In this document: positions 1 to 6,001 of the stretch, piece after piece | How the letters are laid out: the number at the start of each line of letters is the position of its first letter | Position numbering within the stretch: position 1 is the stretch's first letter | Assembly (NCBI GenBank): GCA_964555935.1 | Contig: CAZKUN010000379.1 | Location: forward strand, 1-6,720 | Direction of reading: 5' to 3' | Source of the DNA: CAZKUN01 sp964555935 | GTDB lineage: Bacteria; Armatimonadota; Zipacnadia; Zipacnadales; VGFC01 | DNA: 6,720 nucleotides | Position numbers and translations under genes: made by a program | The notes under the pieces: generated by a model | The model's input: the letters and a program-made list of their open reading frames with translations, nothing else | Database searches by the model: none | Told to the model about the DNA's origin: nothing

Positions 1-1
1 C

Positions 2-2998
2 TTCGGCTGGACGCGGCTGGACATAGTGAAGGAAGTCACCGAGGAGAAGGAGATCTTCGGCCGCGTGGGCCTCTGGGCGCCGGGGCGGATCTGGGTTGAC
101 GATGCGGAGTTGGTGAAGGTCGCCGATGGCACGCCTCTCACCGATGGGTTCGTCCTCGGTGAGGAGGAAGCGCCTATCGAGCCGCCGGGCGCGCTCGACG
201 CGGCAGCCGTCGTCCGTTGTCCGGACTGCGGCTATCGCAACATGCCCGCATGGGGCAAGTGCTATGTCTGCGGGGAGACGCTCGACGCGGCGGCCGCGAC
301 CGAGGGCCCCGCGTCGCGCCTGATCGCGAGTTTCGAAGACGGCACGGAGGCGCCGTTTACGCCTGCTGCGACGGCCGCCGTCGAGGAACACGCCACGGAC
401 GGCACTTACTCGATGCGCCTGGACGAGAGCTACGTCTCGATGGACGAGGTGCAGGACTGGACGGGCTTTGACTTCATCAAGGCTGACGTCTTCAACGCGG
501 CCGATGAGCCGACCGAACTCTACGTCGAGGCCCGCGATCCGGGCACGACAGGCTACTGGACGCGCGTCAACTATGTCACCGTGGTGCCCCAGGGGCAGTC
601 GACGCTGATCGTCCCAACGGACCTGTATGTTGGCGAGAAAAGCCGTCCCGGTCGCCCGCTCGACAAGAGCAAGGTCACGCGGTTCGTGTTCAGCATCGGC
701 GAGGCGAAAGCACCTGTCTACTTCGACAACCTCCGCCTCGAGCGCGATCTCTCCGACAGCGTCAAGGTCGACGGGCTTCAGGCGTTCAGCTTCGGCCCGG
801 GCACCTCGCCGCCGCTGCGGGGCCTCACCGGCGTGACGCCGTCGACGGTCTACTCGCCGGGACGCGGTTACGGCTTCAAGGACGCCCGTATCTGGCGCGC
901 GTTTGACGTTCTCCAGCCTGATCCCGTGTACCAGACCTTCATCTGCGTTGAGGGCGGAGGGTTCGCAACGGATGTGCCGGATGGCAAGTACCACGTCTTC
1001 GTGAACATCGACAACCCCTCGGGCTTCTGGGGCGAGTACCAGATCTACCGCCAGCGCGTCATTCGCGCCAACGGCGTCGACGTTGTCAACGAGACCATGG
1101 ACCTCGAGGGCTTCGTGGAGAAGTACTTCCGGTTCGCCGAAGTCGAAGACCAACCGGCCGACAGCACCTTCGACAAGTATCAACTGGCGTACTTCGACGA
1201 GAAGGAGTTCGACGTCGATGTCACGGGCGGTCAGCTCTTGCTGGAGTTCGAGGGCGCGAACTGGGCGCACTCGCTGTCGGCACTGGTCGTCTATCCAACT
1301 TCTGAATCCGAGGCCGGCCAGCAATACCTCGACAACCTCCGCGAGCGCCGCCGATTCTACTTCGACAACTACTTCAAGCGCGTGCTGCCCGACGCGAAAC
1401 GCGACGCGAAGGGCGTCGTGCCCGATCTCGCGCCCACGGCCGACGAAAAGGAGAAGGGCTACGTCCTCTTCGCCCGCGATTGGATGCAGAATGTCAACGT
1501 CAACGCCGTCCCGCGCCGCGAGGATGTGACGAATAGCGTTGGTGTCTTCGCGTCGGCGGGCGAGCTTGAGCCTATCGTCTTCTCGCTATATGGGCTCGAG
1601 GACTTTGGCGACGTGACCGTGTCGGCGACAGAGCTGAAGTCCGACGACGCGACGATCCCCGCCTCCGCCATCGAGGTCGGCGTCGTCTCCCACCGGCTCA
1701 GCCGCGTAACGATGGAGGGCTCCGTCTACACGATCGCGCCGCGCTTGGTCATGCCGCGCAAGTCGGCGACCGTCAGCGAGGGCGTTTCGACCACGTTCTG
1801 GCTCACGCTCCACACTCCGGATGTCGTCGCGCCGGGCACTTACGCGGGACAGGTCGAGCTGGCGTTTGCCGACGGTTCGACCGATGCAATTGACGTCAGC
1901 GCGCGGCTGTTCGCCACTCCCTTGGATGAACTCGATGTCCCTGCTGGCCCATGGGGCTCGAGCATCGACTTGCCCTGGTATGATGAGGATCTCGGCGACT
2001 ACGACGCCGACATGCTCCGCAAGTGCCTCGCCAAGCTGCGCGAGTACGGTTGCACGGCGTTCTCCGGCATCCCCACGCTTCAGATCAGCGGCTGGGAAGA
2101 CGGCAAGCCGCTCATCGACTTCACGCAGGCCGACTTCGAGATGGACGAGGCCAAAGCCGCCGGCTTCAACATGACGGTCGTCAACTACAATGGCGGAATC
2201 CGCGGGTTCAACAATTACCAAATCGACAACGCGGCCATGCAACGAGGCGGGTTCACCGAGTATGTGGATTTCCTCCGCGCCGTGCTGACGGAGGTTGATA
2301 CTCACGCCAAAGCTGCTGGTTGGCTGCCTGTCGCGTACAATCTCTGCGACGAGCCAATCGGCGACGCGATCGCCCCTCACGCCGACAACGCCCGCGCGTG
2401 GCGCGAGGCCGCGCCCGAGGGGATGCTGACCACGGGCGCCACAAGTCTCCGGTCGCCCGAGCCCGATGACCCGCACCTGCCTCTCGCCGCCGCGCTGAAG
2501 ATCGCCAACCTCAACACCCACGATGAGGCGGCCATCGACGCCATCCATAGTGGCGGCAGCGATTGGGCGTTCTACAACGGCGGCAACCGCTGGACGCTGG
2601 GCACCTACATGTATAAGTGCGCCAAGGAGCATGACATGAAGTTCCGGGTCTCGTGGCACTGGAACATCTGCGCGGGCGACCCCTACTACGCCCTCGATTG
2701 CCGCGAGGACGACTACTCCTGGTGCGTCACCAACGCTGACATGGATCTCATTCCGTCGATCACTTTCGAGCGCGAGATCCGCGAGGGCATCGACGACTAC
2801 CGCTACATGCTGACGCTCCAGCGCCTCGCCGAGGAGAACCCCAACCACGCGGGCGCTCCCGCCGCTCGGAAACTCATCGATGATAAGCTCGCCGCTTTCG
2901 AGTTGGGCGAGCGCGCGCATGACGCGAAATGGCCGTCCGAGGAGTTCGGCACATACCGCCTCGCGCTCGCCGAGGCCATTGAGAGATTCGCCCAGTGA
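2..2998 (+). CDS. GH123/DUF4091-like modular glycoside hydrolase with carbohydrate-binding modules and a zinc ribbon (5'-partial)
   Basis: The frame is open to the left edge, so the gene starts upstream. The GTG at 26 lacks a Shine-Dalgarno and lies inside a beta-sandwich module ending GRIWVDDAEL. Counting residues from position 26, the domains in order are: a zinc ribbon (Cys65, 68, 79, 82); a galactose-binding-like jelly roll (about 97-240, ending VYFDNLRLERD); a second sandwich (about 248-425) with a GYGF motif and a DVPDGKYHVFV strand, resembling domains of rhamnogalacturonan-active enzymes and malectin; a beta-sandwich (about 478-630) with the AGELEPIVFSLY and PRKSATV signatures that precede DUF4091/GH123 barrels; and an alpha/beta barrel (about 640-990) with YNLCDEP and REGIDDYRYMLTLQRL near the C-terminus. 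Characterised GH123 enzymes remove beta-linked N-acetylgalactosamine using an adjacent Asp-Glu pair; Asp775-Glu776 is the candidate here. The barrel class is fairly secure, but activity and substrate are inference because many DUF4091 relatives are uncharacterised. The stop codon overlaps the next gene by 4 bases. Confidence 0.8.
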   Translation, partial: FGWTRLDIVKEVTEEKEIFGRVGLWAPGRIWVDDAELVKVADGTPLTDGFVLGEEEAPIEPPGALDAAAVVRCPDCGYRNMPAWGKCYVCGETLDAAAATEGPASRLIASFEDGTEAPFTPAATAAVEEHATDGTYSMRLDESYVSMDEVQDWTGFDFIKADVFNAADEPTELYVEARDPGTTGYWTRVNYVTVVPQGQSTLIVPTDLYVGEKSRPGRPLDKSKVTRFVFSIGEAKAPVYFDNLRLERDLSDSVKVDGLQAFSFGPGTSPPLRGLTGVTPSTVYSPGRGYGFKDARIWRAFDVLQPDPVYQTFICVEGGGFATDVPDGKYHVFVNIDNPSGFWGEYQIYRQRVIRANGVDVVNETMDLEGFVEKYFRFAEVEDQPADSTFDKYQLAYFDEKEFDVDVTGGQLLLEFEGANWAHSLSALVVYPTSESEAGQQYLDNLRERRRFYFDNYFKRVLPDAKRDAKGVVPDLAPTADEKEKGYVLFARDWMQNVNVNAVPRREDVTNSVGVFASAGELEPIVFSLYGLEDFGDVTVSATELKSDDATIPASAIEVGVVSHRLSRVTMEGSVYTIAPRLVMPRKSATVSEGVSTTFWLTLHTPDVVAPGTYAGQVELAFADGSTDAIDVSARLFATPLDELDVPAGPWGSSIDLPWYDEDLGDYDADMLRKCLAKLREYGCTAFSGIPTLQISGWEDGKPLIDFTQADFEMDEAKAAGFNMTVVNYNGGIRGFNNYQIDNAAMQRGGFTEYVDFLRAVLTEVDTHAKAAGWLPVAYNLCDEPIGDAIAPHADNARAWREAAPEGMLTTGATSLRSPEPDDPHLPLAAALKIANLNTHDEAAIDAIHSGGSDWAFYNGGNRWTLGTYMYKCAKEHDMKFRVSWHWNICAGDPYYALDCREDDYSWCVTNADMDLIPSITFEREIREGIDDYRYMLTLQRLAEENPNHAGAPAARKLIDDKLAAFELGERAHDAKWPSEEFGTYRLALAEAIERFAQ
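218..271 (+). other. Zinc-ribbon motif (CPDC-x10-CYVC) inside the hydrolase
   Basis: Two CxxC knuckles, Cys65-Pro-Asp-Cys68 and Cys79-Tyr-Val-Cys82, are separated by ten residues and each is followed by Gly. This is the classic spacing of a small zinc ribbon. It sits in the Ala/Glu/Pro-rich linker between the first jelly-roll module and the next. The pattern is directly visible; metal binding is inferred. Such ribbons are usual in cytoplasmic proteins, so their presence in a glycan-active, presumably exported protein is odd. Confidence 0.7.
2995..2998 (+). promoter_or_regulatory. GTGA stop/start overlap, likely translational coupling
   Basis: The TGA stop of the hydrolase gene (2996-2998) overlaps the GTG start of the next gene (2995-2997). 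Only a weak purine stretch, GAGAG at 2981-2985, lies 9 bases upstream of the GTG. Re-initiation by ribosomes finishing the first gene is therefore the likely way the second is translated. An alternative in-frame GTG at 3007 would shorten the signal peptide and drop its Arg2. Confidence 0.6.
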
Positions 2999-3720
2999 GA
3001 CTTGCAGTGAACGCCGCGACTATCTGTCTTCTTACGTGCGCCGCCTCCGCCAACCAACTCGCGTTTGAACGCCTGGCGCGGCGGACGCCATCGGTCGTCG
3101 CGACGGTGCCGCCTCAGGGCGACAACGCCGGCGGCTCCGCCGGCAATCTCGTGAACCGCTCCGGCATCAACGCCGAGGGGCTGAGCGATGACTCGTACAC
3201 CGGGTGGCACTCCGACGGGTCCGACCCCTCCCTGCAGTGGGTCAAACTCGACCTGGGGCGCGTGGTTCCGCTTGAGACGCTCAAGGTCTGGAACTACAAC
3301 TTCACTTGGAAGAAGCCTGACGGGGCGCGCCAGCCGTACGCCAATCGCGGCGTGAAAGACGCCGACCTGTATCTGTCCGACGCGGACGCCGATCCCGGAG
3401 CGGACTTCGCCGATTGGACATTCCTGAAGACCATCACCCTCACCAAAGCGACTCCCTTCGAGTCAAACCCGCCGGACGTCATCGACCTCAACGGCGCGCG
3501 CGCCCGGTGGCTTGCCATCGATATCCGCAGCTCGTACACCGACGACGATCCCGAGGGCGAGAATCGGTTCGTCGGGCTGAATGAGATCGAGATCATCGTC
3601 CCGGATGCTGACGCCGAGACTCGACCTGCTCCCGTGGCGCCCGTCGTCGAGAGCACCAGCGCCACGGACTTGGCGACGGTCGGCGCTCGCCTGGGGGGGG
3701 AATCTCGCTGCAGGCAATAG
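2995..3720 (+). CDS. Secreted discoidin (F5/8 type C) domain protein, N-terminal part of a frameshifted multidomain gene
   Basis: The 241-residue product as read begins with a short signal peptide (Arg2, hydrophobic core to about residue 17, likely cleavage after the Ala-Ser-Ala at 17-19). An F5/8 type C/discoidin-like domain follows (about 20-203): the Asp-Asp-x-x-Tyr-Thr-Gly-Trp segment near residue 65-71, the WVKLDLG strand, VPLETLKVWNYN, and a closing NRFVGLNEIEIIV strand are typical. Discoidin domains bind glycans, so the likely role is substrate or cell-surface attachment outside the cytoplasm. After a Pro/Ala linker, the first strands of an FN3-like domain begin (SATDLATVGARLGG). At the G8 tract the frame runs into six unrelated residues (ESRCRQ) and a TAG. 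The true protein very probably continues in the next frame to 5974, giving about 992 residues. The alternative that this is a genuine short protein is unlikely because the FN3-like fold is cut in half. Confidence 0.8.
   Translation: MRLAVNAATICLLTCAASANQLAFERLARRTPSVVATVPPQGDNAGGSAGNLVNRSGINAEGLSDDSYTGWHSDGSDPSLQWVKLDLGRVVPLETLKVWNYNFTWKKPDGARQPYANRGVKDADLYLSDADADPGADFADWTFLKTITLTKATPFESNPPDVIDLNGARARWLAIDIRSSYTDDDPEGENRFVGLNEIEIIVPDADAETRPAPVAPVVESTSATDLATVGARLGGESRCRQ
3693..3700 (+). other. G8 homopolymer at the site of an apparent +1 frame disruption
   Basis: Eight consecutive Gs sit where the coding signal moves from the frame of the discoidin domain to the next frame. With seven Gs the reading is Leu-Gly-Gly-Asn-Leu-Ala-Ala-Gly-Asn-Ser and one open frame spans 2995-5974 (992 codons plus stop). 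With eight, translation stops at 3718-3720. Possible explanations are a homopolymer error in sequencing or assembly, a recent real indel, a phase-variable tract, or polymerase slippage. The sequence alone does not decide between them; error is the default expectation for a metagenome-like source. Confidence 0.85.
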
Positions 3721-5974
3721 CGCCCGCGTCACGGCCACTTGGTGGACCGAGGGGGATGGGGCGGCCAAGCAGAGCGTCACCGATGAGGTGATCAGAGACG
3801 GCCCGTTCGAGATCAACGCAAACCTGCTCAAGCCCGACACGACCTACCAGTACCAACTGACTGCGGCGAATGCGCTCGGGACGTCTACCTCCGAGGTGCG
3901 GTCCTTCACCACGCCCGCGGAGATGACCGTCGAGGAGATCGCCGGCGATCTGGTCATCACCGAGGATACGAAGCGCGTCAACACGCACCTGAGGATCCAC
4001 GGGAATCTCAGACTTCAGGCTGGCACGCTGACCCTCAACGGCTGCGTGGCGGAGATGATGAGCCGCTATTCCCGCGAGCACGGTACTGAGTGGTCCGGTG
4101 GGACGCTGGTCACCAACTGCACGACTGTCGGCGGGACGCAGCGCGAGGGAGTCATCGCCCAGGGCCGGTTTGATCTGGTCGACGGGGCGTGGATCGCGAC
4201 CGACACAACCGTGCGCTACACGTACGGGATCGTCTTCGGCCTCACGAAGCCTCTGCTCTATGCCACGCGTCTGATCCAGGGGCCCAACCCCGACTCCATC
4301 ATCATGGGAAGCAGCAACGCCGACGTCGTGCTGCGTGACAGTCGCTACAATGTCTCGCTCTACACGGACTCGAGCCAAGGGGCGGATGGGCGGCTCGACC
4401 TGCCCGAGGACACGGCATTCAGTCGAGTCTTCGACGAGAGCAATGTCCCAGGCGCGAAGTACCGCATCGAGGTCGTGGATTCCGCCGTGCCGTGGTGGTG
4501 GGTGTTCTTCGGGGGCATCGAGGAGGGCCAACCCGAGTCTGAGATCGTGCTGGGTGATTGCCCGTTCTTCATCCCCTCCATCATCGCCCGCAACTTGAGG
4601 GGCACTGTCAGGCTGCCTGTCCCGTGGCCCGCGCCCGGCAAGACGAACACGACGCTGAAGGTCGGCAATCTGACCTTGCGCACCGAGGACAAGCCCGTCA
4701 GGACTCACACCTGGGGAATCTACCTCTCGGGCGGCGAGACTGACGTGACCTTCGCCGGGCCGACGAAATGCTGCGAGTTCATGGTCTGGGGAGGGAAGGT
4801 CCGCTTTGAGGGGACGCCGGGAACGGGTGACTCTGTACAGGCATGCACTACGGTGGACATCCACGGCGACGCCGAAGTGAGCTTCCGCAACGCGACCTTC
4901 AGCACCAGCCCGCCGACAGCCCCGATCCTGCCGCAGATCACCGTCGATGGAACGGCGAAGCTGATCGCTGAGGATTCCCTGTTTGGCAAGGTGCGCCTGT
5001 TCGCTCGCGACGGCGGCACGATGCATTTCACGAACACGACGAGCCGAAATCCGGCCAACCCGGTCATCGGCGAGGGCGCCGACAAGATCACAATGATCTC
5101 GGCTCCGTCCATCGTGTCGGTCCCGAATCCCCGGGCAGTCGTGGGCGAGCCCTATTCGTATGCGCTCGACGCCCGTCTTGCCCAGGGCGCCGAGGGCGAG
5201 GTGTCGCTCAGCGCGCCACATGATCTGCCGGCATGGCTGAGTTTCGACGCCGACACGGGGGTGCTTTCGGGCACTCCCCGCAAGGCGGCAACGGGGGAAC
5301 ACCGGATCACGCTGCGGGCCTCAGCCAATGACCTCGACCGCGAGCAGTCATTCGTCATCACGGTCGACAGGCGCGCGGTCGCGTCGCCCGCCCTCGCATC
5401 AATCCCTGGATTGCTGCTTCACCTCGACGCAGCCTGCTCGGAGCAAATCGACGATGGCGCGTCGGTCGCGACTTGGTTCGACCTCTCCGGCAACGGGCAC
5501 CACGCCACAGCGATAGCAGGCGTCCCAACGTTAGCGGCCGAGGCGCTCGATGGCGTGCCCGCGACGCACTTCCCCGGTGGGGCGGTAATGAGTTGCGGCG
5601 ACTTGCGTGAGGGCGTGGGGGGGATGACGCTGTTCGTCGTCTCTCAGTCATTGGGCGAGCCCTCTCCCGACCTGTGGCCCCGTCTCGCCTGCGCTCATCC
5701 GCTCGGTGGCGTTCCGTGGGAGGATCCCGGGTTTCAGATGATGGCTCCGCTTCATGAGGAGACCCACCGTGGCGTCAGCCATCCCGTCCGCATCGACGCC
5801 CTCACGTCCAGCGCCAAGTCCCTGGCGAACTTTCACGTCGCCTCGGACGGTATTACAGATCAGTACTACGTCGGCGACATCTTCGAGGTGATCGTCTACG
5901 GGCGCGCGCTGTCTGATGATGAGTTGGTCACCGTCGACGACTACTTGACGGGGAAGTACCCGACCGCACGCTAG
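3701..5974 (+). CDS. Secreted FN3 / beta-helix / He_PIG / LamG-like lectin protein, C-terminal part of the frameshifted gene
   Basis: This continues the preceding discoidin protein after removal of one G. Numbering below is for the rejoined protein. Residues about 215-307 form an FN3-like domain ending LKPDTTYQYQLTAANALGTS then SFTTPA. Residues about 314-700 are rich in short beta strands with regularly placed Gly/Asn (HGNLRLQAGTLTLNG and later GDAEVSFRNATF), suggesting a right-handed beta-helix. Residues about 703-792 match the He_PIG Ig-type domain (VVGEPYSYALDA, LPAWLSFDADTGVLSGTP). Residues about 803-992 resemble a LamG/concanavalin-like lectin (LLLHLDA, VATWFDLSGNGHHATA, GDIFEVIVYGRALSDDEL). 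The frame has an ATG at 3581, but the 40 residues from there are Arg/Ser/Pro-rich and look like an off-frame shadow, so I do not accept it as a start. Overall this is a glycan-binding, possibly glycan-cleaving, extracellular protein. No catalytic residues are identifiable, and the beta-helix could be a lyase/hydrolase domain or only a scaffold. Confidence 0.8.
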   Translation, partial: NLAAGNSARVTATWWTEGDGAAKQSVTDEVIRDGPFEINANLLKPDTTYQYQLTAANALGTSTSEVRSFTTPAEMTVEEIAGDLVITEDTKRVNTHLRIHGNLRLQAGTLTLNGCVAEMMSRYSREHGTEWSGGTLVTNCTTVGGTQREGVIAQGRFDLVDGAWIATDTTVRYTYGIVFGLTKPLLYATRLIQGPNPDSIIMGSSNADVVLRDSRYNVSLYTDSSQGADGRLDLPEDTAFSRVFDESNVPGAKYRIEVVDSAVPWWWVFFGGIEEGQPESEIVLGDCPFFIPSIIARNLRGTVRLPVPWPAPGKTNTTLKVGNLTLRTEDKPVRTHTWGIYLSGGETDVTFAGPTKCCEFMVWGGKVRFEGTPGTGDSVQACTTVDIHGDAEVSFRNATFSTSPPTAPILPQITVDGTAKLIAEDSLFGKVRLFARDGGTMHFTNTTSRNPANPVIGEGADKITMISAPSIVSVPNPRAVVGEPYSYALDARLAQGAEGEVSLSAPHDLPAWLSFDADTGVLSGTPRKAATGEHRITLRASANDLDREQSFVITVDRRAVASPALASIPGLLLHLDAACSEQIDDGASVATWFDLSGNGHHATAIAGVPTLAAEALDGVPATHFPGGAVMSCGDLREGVGGMTLFVVSQSLGEPSPDLWPRLACAHPLGGVPWEDPGFQMMAPLHEETHRGVSHPVRIDALTSSAKSLANFHVASDGITDQYYVGDIFEVIVYGRALSDDELVTVDDYLTGKYPTAR

Positions 5975-5987
5975 GGGATGTCCACAC

Positions 5988-5993
5988 AGGAGG
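5988..5993 (+). promoter_or_regulatory. Strong Shine-Dalgarno AGGAGG of the third gene
   Basis: AGGAGG lies 8 bases before the ATG at 6002. This decides the start against an in-frame ATG at 5978, which would place the Shine-Dalgarno inside the coding sequence and has only an AGGGG run directly abutting it. The site falls in the 27-base gap after the preceding stop, and no terminator hairpin is apparent in that gap, consistent with cotranscription. Confidence 0.8.
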
Positions 5994-6001
5994 CGAAGAT
6001 C

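Noticed and set aside
26..28. GTG as the start of the first gene
   Set aside because: The frame is open to the window edge and the residues before it (FGWTRLDI) continue a beta-sandwich module. There is no Shine-Dalgarno upstream.
720..1345. Near-identical short segments (cgacaacctccgc at about 724 and 1331) as a DNA repeat
   Set aside because: The identity is only 13 bases and encodes similar Asp-Asn-Leu-Arg residues in unrelated contexts; it is best explained by codon bias.
1586..2920. 444-codon open frame on the - strand
   Set aside because: It is antisense to the GH123-like domain, which has clear family signatures. The antisense product is Val/Ala/Arg-rich and shows no domain or signal peptide.
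3581..3583. ATG as an independent start for the C-terminal half of the second gene
   Set aside because: The first 40 residues from this ATG are Arg/Ser/Pro-rich, overlap the discoidin gene off-frame and carry no signal peptide. The FN3-like domain begins in the other frame.
3593..5302. 569-codon open frame on the - strand
   Set aside because: It lies antisense to the discoidin/beta-helix gene. Its product is Arg/Gly/Ala/Asp-rich with no recognisable domain, as expected for a shadow of a GC-rich gene, while the + strand frame has coherent domains.
5978..5980. Upstream in-frame ATG for the third gene
   Set aside because: The strong AGGAGG lies downstream of it, at ideal distance from the ATG at 6002. 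The upstream start would add eight polar residues before the signal peptide, although it would supply the missing n-region lysine.
5975..6001. Intergenic terminator or promoter between the second and third genes
   Set aside because: The gap is 27 bases, contains the Shine-Dalgarno, and shows no stem-loop with a T run or recognisable -35/-10 pair.
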